NCBI RefSeq assembly: GCF_009873495.1
Contig: NZ_CP046703.1
Location: 2,418,001 to 2,482,000, forward strand
Source of the DNA: Nostoc sp. ATCC 53789
GTDB taxonomy: Bacteria > Cyanobacteriota > Cyanobacteriia > Cyanobacteriales > Nostocaceae
DNA: 64,000 nt
Direction of reading: 5' to 3'
Position numbers and translations under genes: made by a program. Below are positions 39,744 through 50,836 of this stretch, piece after piece. The stretch's first letter is position 1. Every line of letters begins with the position of its first letter. The notes beneath the pieces are model-generated. The model was not told the DNA's origin, made no database searches, and was given only the letters and a program-made list of their open reading frames with translations.

Positions 39744-42404
39744 CTACTCTCCAACCTTTTTCCACGGTAGTTTGACTGTAAATCGACTACCTTTGCCTAA
39801 CTGACTTTCAGCGTGGACAGTACCACCATGCAACTCGACGATTTTTTGCACCATCACTAATCCTAAACCAGTACCTGCGGAACGACGGGTAGAGGCATTT
39901 TCAACTTGGATAAAAGGTTGAAATAATCGGAAAAGATCATCGGAAAGCATACCAATACCCGTATCTACCACGCTAAAAAAGATATACTCGTTTGTGGAAT
40001 TTGGCTGAACTTCAATCCAAACTTTGCCTCCGTCGTGAGTAAACTTGATAGCGTTGCTCAACAGGTTGATAAATACCTGGCGGATGCGGCGCTCATCAAC
40101 TTGGATAGGTTCGAGTTCTTCAGGGATTTGTACACTCAGTTGGATATTTTTCTGTAACGCTAAATTTTTGACGAAACTGAGACTAGAGTCACATAATTCT
40201 GGAATCGAAGTAGCCGCTAGTTGCAGTTCTATCTTGCTGGATTCGATGTCGGTAAGCTCAAGAATTTGGTTAATTAATTCTAGTAAGTTCTTACCGCTCG
40301 ATTCAAGGGTATTTAGAAACTGGCGCTGTTCTTCGGTTACAGTACCGTACACTTCATTTTGGAGTGCTTCTGCAATTTCAAGAATGGAGCTTAAAGGAGT
40401 CCTCAATTCGTGGCTCATATTTACCAAAAAGGTTTTTTTGGCACGATTAGCAACTTCAGCTGCTTCTTTAGCCTCACGCAGAGCGGATTCTGCACTTTTG
40501 CGATCGCAGACTTCTAAAGTCAGAGCAACAAATTCAGCTATTGAGCTAACGAAGTTTTGCTCACTCACTTCCCATGTCCGAGGAATATCAATCTGTTCAT
40601 ACAATACTGTTCCCACCACTTCGCCCCCAACCCAAATGGAGGTATTAATTAGGGATACAATATTCTTTGTTTCTAGCAATTCATCCCATAATTCTTGTAT
40701 CCGTAGATCGGTGCGAGTATCGGTGACAGCGATGATGCGGGCAGATGTCAGGGATTTAAAGTAGATGGGATAATCTGCGCGATCGCGTTCTAAACCTGCC
40801 GAATGTTTTTGATTGCTACGTTCATAGAGACTTATACATTGTAGTTTAGTGCGTTGACGCAGCCTGTCGTCGTCATCACTATTGAATAACCACACACTTA
40901 CTCGTTCTACTTCTAAAGCATTCGCGGCTTTCTCGGTAATAACTTTGAATGCTGTTTCCAGATTTCCTTCTGAAATTGCTCTATGATTTGCCAGTTCTGC
41001 CAATGCCCGATTATGATGTTCTAGCTTTTGCTGACTGTTAATACTTTTTTGAATCTCTTGCTGTAATTCTTGAGTTCGCTGTTTAACTTGCAATTCTAAC
41101 TCTTCATTTTTAGTAATCTGTGCAGTAAAGGTTTTACGTAAATGCTGCATCATCTCATTGAAAGATTCACCCAGTATTTCTACTTCTTTAATGCCTTGTA
41201 CAATCACCACCGAGTCTTCTCCTTTGGTGAAATCGGCTAAATCTTTTGTCGCCGTGCTGAAGTACAAAATTGGCTGAGTTATCCAACGGGCGGTGATAAT
41301 TCCCAGTAAAGTAGCTAATCCCAATGCTCCCAGACAGAGAAAAATTGTAGTTTGAGTGTTGCGATCAATTTGCCCCATAAAATCTGCTTCTGGGACAGCT
41401 ACTACAATTAACCAGTTGGCATTTGGTTCGCCTTGCAACGGTCTAATTTCTAAAAATTGCCGTTTGCCGTCAAAAGAGAAATCTAGTTGCTGTAAACTCT
41501 TAATTTGGTCAAAGTTACTAAATTTAGTTTCTAAATACTTAGCGCTTGCTTGAGTAAAAGCATTCCCGCTTTGGGAAGCTGCCAACCTAATCGGTTTACC
41601 ATTTTGGAGGCGGAATGGTTCTTCCGTTGTGGAACTTGCCACTAATAGCCCCGATCGCTCGATAATAAAAACTTGCCCAGACTTGCCAACTTTAATATTT
41701 TGTAGCAAATCCCCAATTTGTGATACATGAGTTAGAGTGCTGTTGACACCGAGTAACTCTCCTTGGGAGTTATATATAGGTTGAGAAGCACTAATCAGCA
41801 GCGTTGGTTCGGTGATGGATGTAAAAATCTGACTAAAGCTGAATTTTTTAGCGGTAACTGCTGCTTGATAGTTAGGACGCGATCGCGCATCATAGTTTTT
41901 GATTACTTCTGGTAGCTGAGTACGTTGATTTTGAGAGTCAATTTTGTAGGTGTAGAGGTCGTAACCAGTTGACTTATCAGCTTTTCTGAGTAAATATTGG
42001 CGATCGTTGAGCTTTTCCACCGCTAAATGTTCTTGCTGTTCATTGCTTGCCGTTAAAGCGATCGCATCAGGAAAAATCTCTAACTGCTTGATTAAGTATG
42101 ACTCCCAAGTTGCCAGATTTTCCATCTTCAGCAACCCGATGTCAATGACATTTTGATTACCGCGCAGTACTTGACGCGGGGTTGAGAGATAAGCCTGTAA
42201 ATTTTGCTCTACTCGATTAGCGACTTCATAACGCAATTCGCTAGCTACCTCATTGACTGCCATTTGCCCATTACGGATTGATAAGTATGCAGTCAATCCC
42301 ACAGCTAGCAAGATTTGCAGCACAAACAACGCTACGAGAATGCGACGTAGAGGTACACCTTTAAACAGGGGAAAAACACCATTTTGCCCAATATTTTTGT
42401 TCAT
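39744..42404 (-). CDS. Membrane sensor histidine kinase (Cache-HAMP-GAF-HisKA-HATPase)
   Basis: The 886-residue protein senses an extracytoplasmic signal and autophosphorylates a histidine. A membrane helix at about residues 18-40 (RRILVALFVLQILLAVGLTAYL) is followed by a periplasmic double-Cache domain, a second helix near 350-372, and a HAMP domain (ARWITQPILYFSTATKDLADF). After a coiled coil there is a GAF domain (about 470-630). Next comes the HisKA motif FLVNMSHELRTPLSSILEIAE with His near residue 664, then the HATPase boxes NLLSNAIKFTHDGG, DTGIGM and GTGLGLVMVQKIV. No receiver domain is fused and no response-regulator gene is adjacent. GGGAG lies nine bases ahead of the ATG. Confidence 0.93.
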   Translation of the reverse strand: MNKNIGQNGVFPLFKGVPLRRILVALFVLQILLAVGLTAYLSIRNGQMAVNEVASELRYEVANRVEQNLQAYLSTPRQVLRGNQNVIDIGLLKMENLATWESYLIKQLEIFPDAIALTASNEQQEHLAVEKLNDRQYLLRKADKSTGYDLYTYKIDSQNQRTQLPEVIKNYDARSRPNYQAAVTAKKFSFSQIFTSITEPTLLISASQPIYNSQGELLGVNSTLTHVSQIGDLLQNIKVGKSGQVFIIERSGLLVASSTTEEPFRLQNGKPIRLAASQSGNAFTQASAKYLETKFSNFDQIKSLQQLDFSFDGKRQFLEIRPLQGEPNANWLIVVAVPEADFMGQIDRNTQTTIFLCLGALGLATLLGIITARWITQPILYFSTATKDLADFTKGEDSVVIVQGIKEVEILGESFNEMMQHLRKTFTAQITKNEELELQVKQRTQELQQEIQKSINSQQKLEHHNRALAELANHRAISEGNLETAFKVITEKAANALEVERVSVWLFNSDDDDRLRQRTKLQCISLYERSNQKHSAGLERDRADYPIYFKSLTSARIIAVTDTRTDLRIQELWDELLETKNIVSLINTSIWVGGEVVGTVLYEQIDIPRTWEVSEQNFVSSIAEFVALTLEVCDRKSAESALREAKEAAEVANRAKKTFLVNMSHELRTPLSSILEIAEALQNEVYGTVTEEQRQFLNTLESSGKNLLELINQILELTDIESSKIELQLAATSIPELCDSSLSFVKNLALQKNIQLSVQIPEELEPIQVDERRIRQVFINLLSNAIKFTHDGGKVWIEVQPNSTNEYIFFSVVDTGIGMLSDDLFRLFQPFIQVENASTRRSAGTGLGLVMVQKIVELHGGTVHAESQLGKGSRFTVKLPWKKVGE

Positions 42405-42565
42405 AAGCCCACTCTCCCTTCCTGTCCTATAGTAGTGAGTACAACACCTCGACTTCTCTGGTCTGCGGGCTTATACATAGTTTGTACTCGGTCGGATCAA
42501 GTGCCAATATACCACTTTTGGCAAAAGAACAAAACTTTAGGGACTTCCAATTAAAAAATACTCTT

Positions 42566-42612
42566 AACCCACGGAGGTGGGTTTTGTCTGTATAGCCGCG
42601 ACTTCTAGTCGC
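42566..42612. repeat. Dispersed intergenic repeat, copy B
   Basis: Inverse copy of the repeat at 24343-24390: CCACGGAGGTGGGTTTTGTC followed by TATAGCCGCGACTTC. It lies in the 266-base gap between the kinase and the LRR-Roc-COR-TIR gene, which also holds a solitary AGGGACTTCCAA at 42539. Confidence 0.65.
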
Positions 42613-42670
42613 CAAGGCTAGTACTAACCCAAACGTATTGCATTACCACAAGAAAATCTGAGTCTTTTTT

Positions 42671-45079
42671 CTACCCAAGAACTGCTGCTTTAATCTTTTT
42701 ACAGATAGCCACCCAAGCTTCATTCTGTTGTCCTGAGTCCAGTCTGTCTAAAGGTTGATTGGGAGGGTGCGCTGACTGATACTTTTCAATTTCTGTTTCG
42801 TCATAGCCGCTAGAACTCAAAGGTATCCAAATAATTGTGAGTCCTTCGGCTTCAGCCGCATCCAACAATGGGGGTAACTCATTATCCGCAATAAAGTCTG
42901 ATGCTAAAAAATCTGGGCTAACCAACAATACTGCCACTTTTGCTACTGCTAAAGCATTTTTAATTTCTTCGCGCCACTTAGCACCAGGTTGAATTTTAGT
43001 ATCGTCCCACACGAGCAGCTTTTGGTTGCGAATCATTGGTTTAAGGTGCTTCTGGAGTTTAGTCAGCCACTCCTGATCTTGATGACTATAGCTAATGAAA
43101 ACTTGATTTCTGATTACGGGTTCAGACATAGGTATTTCCAAGTTTGGTTGAGTCGGTAAAACATCGTCAATCAATCTGCGGACATCTACCATATCACCGC
43201 TATCCTGGCACTGGATTTGGTAGCGATTATTGTCCCTGAATTTGTACAACACATCTCGGTTATAAAAATGAGGACTTTGACTATCATTACAGCTTTTACA
43301 GTTACAAGGAACAAGTGTTTGATATTGCAGACGTTCGTAAGACTTATGGATTTTTTCTAATTCATTGTTAATAACTACTAGTAGTTCTTTCTTACGCTTG
43401 CCTGCGACGCGGACTTGAATTTCTCGTTGATTGTAGTATTCAATTACTTCAGCACGGCTTTCGTATTTAGCAAGAACAACGCCTGTTTTCCAAACTAGGG
43501 TTTGTTGTTCAATATCAGAGTGCATTTCGACTATAAAGCGGGTGAGAATACCTTTTGGCATGAAGTCATATTTATAGCGCAGGATTAGGTTATTGGATTC
43601 ATCCCAATTGAAATCAGGTTGGTTAACAGAGAGTAATTGAGGCGCAATATAAGTGCCAGGACGACTAGGGATTTCATAGGACAGTTTAAATTTCATCATT
43701 AGCCGCAATAGTTCTGGTCGCATATCGGCATATTTATCTTCATGCCAAATGTTTGCTAAATCATTGCGATCAAATTGACCAAGTTTTTCAATCACTTGGG
43801 AATTATCTAACACTTTGTAAACGGCATCTGTACCCCAAGTAGGTTTGAGAATAACGGTTTTTATTAACAAGTCATCATCTTGGAAGTGAAGGCATACACC
43901 TAAATCATGCAGATAGCCACTGAGTTGGAGTTTATTCTCCTGTTTAGTAAAACCATGTTTCTGACAAATATTCATATATTCTTCCAAGCTAATATATTCG
44001 CGGGAGTCACCTTCTAAAGCTTCCCGCACTTTAACCCAGGTTTTGGGGAGTTCTATTCCAACATGAGGTAAGTTAGTAATATAATGCTTAATTTTATTTA
44101 AGATTTCTGACAGACCGCGATCAGTGGCTAAGTTTGTAGTAAGTGTTTCCTTAAAATTAGTGAATTCGCGCCGTAACTCACGCTCGTTTATTTCTCGTTT
44201 GCGCTCCTGCTTTTCATTTTTGACAATTAACAAAGGACTATTACCGCTCAGTAATTCAACCGCATTTAACCAGTAATAAAAATCTGTGTCTTCTTTGCGA
44301 GTATCAGCAACCAAGGCATAAAGGGAGCGTTTTGTGAGGAAAAATTGGTGGGTAGCATGGTAAATTTCTTGACCACCAAAGTCCCAAATGTTGACCTGAA
44401 ATTCTCTGTTATTGTCAAGCAAGAACTTACATTGAATAACATCTATGCCTTCGGTGGTATTTTCATCTTGTTGTAACGTATATTTATTGTCTTGAATTTT
44501 TTTGGCTAGTGTAGTTTTACCTGCACCACCTTCTCCCACAATGATTAATTTAGCTTCGTAGAGGCGATCGGTTTTTTGTTCTAGTTGTTGTCTGCAAAAG
44601 TCAAGAATTGCTTTAAACCCTTTCGTGATAATTTCTGGTGGAGGTGATTCTAAACGATTACTGTTGAGGTCGAGGGATTGCAGGTTGGTGAGTTGGCCAA
44701 TTTCCGGTGGCAGACTGCTCAGTCGATTGTAGCTGAGGTCGAGGGTTTGCAGGTTGGTGAGTTGGCCAATTTCCGGTGGCAGACTGCTCAGTCGATCGTT
44801 GCGGAGTTCAAGGGATTGCAGGTTGGTGAGTTGGCCAATTTCCGGTGGCAGACTGCTCAGTTGATTGTAGCTGAGGTCGAGGGATTGCAGGTTGGTGAGT
44901 TGGCCGATTTCCGGTGGCAGACTGCTCAGTTGATTTCCGTAGAGGTAGAGGGTTTGCAGGTTTGTGAGTTGGCCAATTTCCGGTGGCAGCGTTGTTAAGC
45001 GTTTGTCAGAAAGGTCTAATTTTGTCACATTGTCTCTGACAGCTTGTTCAATAATTTGCAGCAGTTCTTCGTTAGTCAT
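42671..45079 (-). CDS. LRR-Roc-COR-TIR (ROCO) protein
   Basis: The 802-residue protein combines an N-terminal leucine-rich repeat array, a Roc GTPase, a COR domain and a C-terminal TIR domain. Five 23-residue LRRs (LPPEIGQLTNLQSLDLSYNQ type, residues 27-145) are nearly identical. The Roc P-loop is GEGGAGKTTLA (about 178-188), switch II is WDFGGQEIYHATHQFFL, and the NKxD-like loop is VKNEKQ. COR fills about 345-600. The TIR begins NQVFISYSHQDQEW (about 656) and continues through WREEIKNALAVAKVAVLLVSPDFLASDF with the candidate NADase Glu in DNELPPLL. It has no obvious membrane segment. Bacterial TIR proteins degrade or cyclise NAD on sensing infection; a similar immune role is likely but unproven. 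Confidence 0.92.
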   Translation of the reverse strand: MTNEELLQIIEQAVRDNVTKLDLSDKRLTTLPPEIGQLTNLQTLYLYGNQLSSLPPEIGQLTNLQSLDLSYNQLSSLPPEIGQLTNLQSLELRNDRLSSLPPEIGQLTNLQTLDLSYNRLSSLPPEIGQLTNLQSLDLNSNRLESPPPEIITKGFKAILDFCRQQLEQKTDRLYEAKLIIVGEGGAGKTTLAKKIQDNKYTLQQDENTTEGIDVIQCKFLLDNNREFQVNIWDFGGQEIYHATHQFFLTKRSLYALVADTRKEDTDFYYWLNAVELLSGNSPLLIVKNEKQERKREINERELRREFTNFKETLTTNLATDRGLSEILNKIKHYITNLPHVGIELPKTWVKVREALEGDSREYISLEEYMNICQKHGFTKQENKLQLSGYLHDLGVCLHFQDDDLLIKTVILKPTWGTDAVYKVLDNSQVIEKLGQFDRNDLANIWHEDKYADMRPELLRLMMKFKLSYEIPSRPGTYIAPQLLSVNQPDFNWDESNNLILRYKYDFMPKGILTRFIVEMHSDIEQQTLVWKTGVVLAKYESRAEVIEYYNQREIQVRVAGKRKKELLVVINNELEKIHKSYERLQYQTLVPCNCKSCNDSQSPHFYNRDVLYKFRDNNRYQIQCQDSGDMVDVRRLIDDVLPTQPNLEIPMSEPVIRNQVFISYSHQDQEWLTKLQKHLKPMIRNQKLLVWDDTKIQPGAKWREEIKNALAVAKVAVLLVSPDFLASDFIADNELPPLLDAAEAEGLTIIWIPLSSSGYDETEIEKYQSAHPPNQPLDRLDSGQQNEAWVAICKKIKAAVLG

Positions 45080-45517
45080 TTCGGGTTTTACAGAGGCGAT
45101 GCCTGACGACGAGTTGCTGCTTGGACGCGCAGCAGAGAAATTAAGCTAATTAATAATGTACCCTGTATCAAGGATTGCATCAGCGCAATGTGCGTTAGCG
45201 TACTCGTCGTAGACATCGCAAGTTAAAAGGGCAGTTAGAAACCGCGTCTACACAGACTTGTGTTGAGCGGAATCGAAATACAAAACTCACCTTTCCTTCC
45301 CTACAGAACGCTGCGCGAACGGAACGCTATGCGAACATGGGTTAAGGAACCCTTGATTTTGATTAGTCCACGGAGGTGGACTTTGTTTGTATAGCCGCGA
45401 TTTCTAATCGCCTGGTATATTTGCTTTTTGTATTTAACTTTAAGATTATTGTGTAACCCTATGTAACTTGATGGCTATAGCTTTCCACATTGCCCAGCTT
45501 CCATCCAATATATAAAT
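45080..45517. other. Intergenic region with dispersed repeats
   Basis: This 438-base gap has no gene. It carries a GCGTTAGCGTACTCGTCGTA-type dispersed repeat (about 45190-45220), a GAACGCTGCGCGAACGGAAC patch (about 45306-45335), and copy C (45366-45412) of the TATAGCCGCGA repeat also seen at 24343 and 42566. Confidence 0.6.
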
Positions 45518-47110
45518 ATGCCAGAAACTCAATCAAGTCCTCATACACATACAAACACATCAACCAAAGATGATACCTTACCTGCATCTGTTATCTCCTC
45601 TTCTACCTCTCAAGAAATCTACGATGTTGTAGTGATTGGCGCTGGGCCGATTGGGTTAGCAACTGCCATTGGCTTACGTAAACGTGGAATTGAAAATGTC
45701 CTTGTCATCGATCAAACTCGCGCCTTTCGTCAAGTTGGACAAACATTGGATCTTCTCCCCAATGGATTACAAGCTCTCAGACATTTAGATCCTAACGCTT
45801 ACGAAGAAGTCAAAAAAACTGGACTGGGTTTATTGAGTCCCAAACAGTCTAATGACCAGGAAACTGTCGAACCTACTCAAAAGCAACAACCTCCAAAGGC
45901 TTCACCCCAATGGATTTACAAAAATTTGCAGGGTGAGATAATTCGGTCAACATCGCTTAGTTTTGATGACTGGTTTAAAGATTATGGCGATGGTCGAGTA
46001 TCAATTTCTTGGTACAATTTGCAGACAACCCTCAGACAGCTACTTCCACCAGACCTAGTTAAAGCTAATCACCGTTGTATTAATGTTGTGAATGAGCCGG
46101 AAAAAGGTTGTGTCCGCATAGATTGTGTAGGTGATACAGCAATAGAAACCAACCCTTATGCCTATTGGATAGATGGGCAGAAAGATAACGATCCGCAACC
46201 CCAAAACTCAGAGATTGTCCCCCAAGAATTAGCAACAAAATCCATTAGAGCTAAACTAATTGTTGCAGCAGATGGGATTAATTCTACAGTTCGTAAGCTG
46301 CTTTACACAGATACTCAACATCATGATTTTGCCAGCCCTGAATACTCTGGGTTTGCAGCTATATTTTGTATGGAAATAGCTGAAGTACCAAAAGAATTAT
46401 TGACAAAACTAGAAGAAGATTTCTTTCAAGACTCACCACTTGTAACAATCACTAATGATGAAATAACTGGAAATTCTGTTTGTATAAATAACATCAGGAT
46501 AATCTTATTTCGCAGACCAACTGGTGTACTTGGGTACATAATACATCTTGCTTTGCCTTTAGACTCGTTGCAAGGAAAATCTGAAAGTTCTTTAATTGAC
46601 TTAGCTTTGCAGGAGTTAGAAAAAGCAGGGTTTCCTGATGCGCTCAAGCAATTAGTGCGTCTATCTCCTCCTGCCAAAATGCAGCAGCGTCCATACTACG
46701 TTCACCGCGCTAGCATTTTGGATTCTGTACAAGTTTCTAACCCAACTGACCTCAATCCTGAAGCTAATCCTGCCAAAATTTCACCAGCCTGGAGTGTAGG
46801 GCGAGTCGTCTTAGTTGGCGATGCTGCACATGGAATGCCTCCCTTCATGGCTCAAGGAGCTAATCAAGGATTGGAAGATGCGCTAATAGTTACAACACTC
46901 ATCGCTAAAATTGCTGAGGAGAATAACTGGGATAACCTACAAGCTATAGCCAAAGCCTTCGAGAAATACGAGTGTCTTCGTCGCCCATTGATGGCATACG
47001 TCCAAGAAGCAACATTAAAGCGATCGCCCCACTCGTCAGATAAAGAGTGGCATGACTACAGCCAACAGATGTATTGCCGCAATTTCGACCAAGTAATAGA
47101 GGCATTGTAG
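45518..47110 (+). CDS. FAD-dependent monooxygenase of the PHBH type
   Basis: The 530-residue flavoprotein has the Rossmann motif VVVIGAGPIGLATAIGLRKRG (residues 37-57). A DG-like region follows (LIVAADGINSTVRKLLY, about 250-266), then the FAD ribitol-binding GD motif VVLVGDAAHGMPPFMAQGANQG (about 448-469). These define the p-hydroxybenzoate hydroxylase class of single-component aromatic or salicylate-type monooxygenases. The first 30 residues are Ser/Thr-rich, not a signal peptide. Residues 105-125 and 210-235 are loops longer than in PHBH itself. It stands alone; the substrate is unknown. Confidence 0.87.
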   Translation: MPETQSSPHTHTNTSTKDDTLPASVISSSTSQEIYDVVVIGAGPIGLATAIGLRKRGIENVLVIDQTRAFRQVGQTLDLLPNGLQALRHLDPNAYEEVKKTGLGLLSPKQSNDQETVEPTQKQQPPKASPQWIYKNLQGEIIRSTSLSFDDWFKDYGDGRVSISWYNLQTTLRQLLPPDLVKANHRCINVVNEPEKGCVRIDCVGDTAIETNPYAYWIDGQKDNDPQPQNSEIVPQELATKSIRAKLIVAADGINSTVRKLLYTDTQHHDFASPEYSGFAAIFCMEIAEVPKELLTKLEEDFFQDSPLVTITNDEITGNSVCINNIRIILFRRPTGVLGYIIHLALPLDSLQGKSESSLIDLALQELEKAGFPDALKQLVRLSPPAKMQQRPYYVHRASILDSVQVSNPTDLNPEANPAKISPAWSVGRVVLVGDAAHGMPPFMAQGANQGLEDALIVTTLIAKIAEENNWDNLQAIAKAFEKYECLRRPLMAYVQEATLKRSPHSSDKEWHDYSQQMYCRNFDQVIEAL

Positions 47111-47159
47111 TTAACCGTCTATGAAAAATTTTTATTAGAATGCAGATGTCTACTAGGCG

Positions 47160-47293
47160 GCAATACTGCGTAGGTTTTGAGTCGATCCCCCCAGCCCTGC
47201 TTAAAAAGAGGGGCTAAGAATGTCTTATTTTCCCCCTTTTTAAGGGGGATTAAGGGGGATCTCGACTATGCACCTTAACCTACGCAGTATTGC
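47160..47293. mobile_element. 134-bp MITE with 8-bp target-site duplication
   Basis: A 17-base terminal inverted repeat GCAATACTGCGTAGGTT (47160-47176) has its exact complement at 47277-47293. The element is flanked by the direct repeat ACTAGGCG on both sides (47152-47159 and 47294-47301). The interior is an imperfect palindrome of the GATCCCCC/GGGGGATC type with no coding frame. The intact duplication indicates a fairly recent insertion. It separates the FAD monooxygenase and agmatinase-family genes. Confidence 0.88.
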
Positions 47294-47338
47294 ACTAGGC
47301 GGCGTGCTGTCTATCCACGTAAATCCAGAAGATAATCG

Positions 47339-48382
47339 ATGAGTAATCAACTACAAGACTACAATCCTAGCGGCGTAGGTGAAATAAATGGCAACCTCTT
47401 AGGTTTGCCCTGCGATTATGAGTCTGCAAACCTGATTGTCTTTGGTGTGCCGTGGGAAGTCACTGTTTCTTATGGCGCAGGCACAGCTAATGGCCCCCAG
47501 CGCATTCTTGATGCTTCGACTCAACTAGATTTATTCGATTTTGATAACCCTAATGGTTGGAAGCAGGGAATTTTCATGGTAGAAATTCCCCAAGATATTT
47601 TAGAGAAGAATACATACTACCGCGCCTTGGCAGCAAAAATTATTGAGCGATTAGCCCAAGGTAAAGAACTCTCAGATACACCAGATTTAACATCTGTCCT
47701 CACAGAAATTAATCAGGCTGGGGAACAGGTAAATCAATGGCTGTTTGAAAATTGCCAAGAAGCAATTAACAAGGGTAAGGGAGTCGCAGTTATTGGTGGA
47801 GATCACAGTTCGCCGTTAGGTTATTTCCAAGCATTAGCAGCTAACTACGCCAACTATGGCATTTTGCACATTGATGCCCACGCAGATTTACGCGATGCTT
47901 ATGAGGGATTTGAATTTTCCCATGCGTCGATTATGTTTAATGCGATGAAAATACCGCAAATTTCCAAGCTAGTGCAAGTAGGTTTGCGTGATATTAGTCA
48001 TGATGAAGTGCAGATGATAGACCAATCTGATCGTCGCATTATTGCATATTACGACCCAGCTATTAAACAAAAGCTTTACTCTGGAACAACTTGGCTTGAT
48101 TTATGCCGAGAAATTATCAGTCATTTACCTGAGTTTGTTTACATTAGCTTTGATGTCGATGGTCTAGATCCAAAACTTTGCCCAAGTACAGGTACTCCTG
48201 TTCCGGGTGGGCTGGAATTAGAGCAAACATTTTTTCTGTTCCGGGAATTAGTCAAGAGTGGTAGAAAAATTATTGGCTTTGATATTTGTGAAGTCGGTGA
48301 TGCCGAGTGGGATGGTAATGTTGGAGCGCGGGTAGTTTACAAGCTGGCAAATTTGATGGATTTGTCAAAACAGAATTCGTAA
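47339..48382 (+). CDS. Agmatinase/arginase-family ureohydrolase
   Basis: The 347-residue protein is a binuclear-metal ureohydrolase. The metal ligands are visible as His156 in VIGGDHSSPLG, Asp179, His181 and Asp183 in GILHIDAHADLRDAY, and Asp272 and Asp274 in VYISFDVDGLDPKLCPSTGTPVPGG. Members cleave agmatine, arginine, formiminoglutamate or guanidine to urea-type products. The first 140 residues include an N-terminal extension (LPCDYESANLIVFGVPWEVTVSYGAGTANGPQRILDAS) typical of the cyanobacterial agmatinase branch. Some cyanobacterial members are nickel-dependent guanidine hydrolases, but no nickel-chaperone genes are next door. Specificity therefore stays open. Confidence 0.87.
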   Translation: MSNQLQDYNPSGVGEINGNLLGLPCDYESANLIVFGVPWEVTVSYGAGTANGPQRILDASTQLDLFDFDNPNGWKQGIFMVEIPQDILEKNTYYRALAAKIIERLAQGKELSDTPDLTSVLTEINQAGEQVNQWLFENCQEAINKGKGVAVIGGDHSSPLGYFQALAANYANYGILHIDAHADLRDAYEGFEFSHASIMFNAMKIPQISKLVQVGLRDISHDEVQMIDQSDRRIIAYYDPAIKQKLYSGTTWLDLCREIISHLPEFVYISFDVDGLDPKLCPSTGTPVPGGLELEQTFFLFRELVKSGRKIIGFDICEVGDAEWDGNVGARVVYKLANLMDLSKQNS

Positions 48383-48567
48383 TTGTTGAGTTCCTAAAAT
48401 CGTTCGACTGAGACGTTTTGCGATCGCTCAGTCGATCCAACTTCACAGTGTTCGCGTAGTGTTCCACAGGAAAGTCCAAAATCTAAAATTAAATAATAAG
48501 CCCCGGACTTGATTGCTGGAGTCAATCTAAAATTTTTTAATTAACCTTGCTTTACTATCTAAAAATT

Positions 48568-48990
48568 TTAAGATAAAGAATAGCCTGTTGCTTTGTGAAC
48601 GTATTGCACAACTTTTTGATATGATTCAGGATTACTCACAGGATTAATGATGATGGGGATAGTGCCATCTGGCAACCAGAAGGTTATCCTACCATTCGGT
48701 TCATGACAAAAGGAACTGATGCAGTTGAGATTAATTACATATTCGTTTTTTTCGTAAAGGATTTTCACCCAGTGGGCATGATCTAATTCTAAACTTGTCA
48801 CGCATTCTAAATAATCGAGAATCTTTTGATAATCTTCTAGGTTACTTTGTGGATTAATGACTATTGGAATGGCACTATCGGGTAGCCAAAAAGTAACCCT
48901 GCCATTCACTTCATAACAAAAAGCATGGACACGTTCAAAATTCACTACATATTCTCTCCTCTCGTAAAGGATTTTCACCCAGTACGCCAC
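48568..48990 (-). CDS. Orphan protein made of two copies of a ~70-residue domain
   Basis: I do not recognise a named domain. The 140-residue protein is an internal duplication. WVKILYERREYVVNFERVHAF...VTFWLPDSAIPIVINPQSN (residues 4-50) reappears as WVKILYEKNEYVINLNCISSF...ITFWLPDGTIPIIINPVSN (residues 73-119), each followed by a YQKxxxY helix. Both halves are beta-rich with a conserved FC(Y/H)E segment. There is no signal peptide. The start is GTG at 48990 with AGGAG five bases ahead. It is downstream of pyrG on the same strand only in a broad sense (pyrG starts at 50752 and ends at 49115), separated by 125 bases. Confidence 0.78.
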   Translation of the reverse strand: MAYWVKILYERREYVVNFERVHAFCYEVNGRVTFWLPDSAIPIVINPQSNLEDYQKILDYLECVTSLELDHAHWVKILYEKNEYVINLNCISSFCHEPNGRITFWLPDGTIPIIINPVSNPESYQKVVQYVHKATGYSLS

Positions 48991-49114
48991 AACATCTCCT
49001 CAAGTCCGAAATTTACGAATGATGCACCCTGTATGTCCAAGTCTACTGAAGCCTTAAGTTTATGTTGCTGTGTACCAATTCAAAATCAAATTAATTTGTT
49101 TGAATGATGAATTG

Positions 49115-50776
<1,662 letters not shown>

Positions 50777-50836
50777 CTAAAAATACATCCCGTCATTGTG
50801 CCACAGTTATTGTGGTGTAATCTTCTATGATTTGCT

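Noticed and set aside
44678..45149. Plus-strand genes opposite the LRR region and similar antisense frames opposite TPR and pentapeptide genes
   Set aside because: They are mirror frames of repeated codons on the other strand, with no start signals or conserved motifs.
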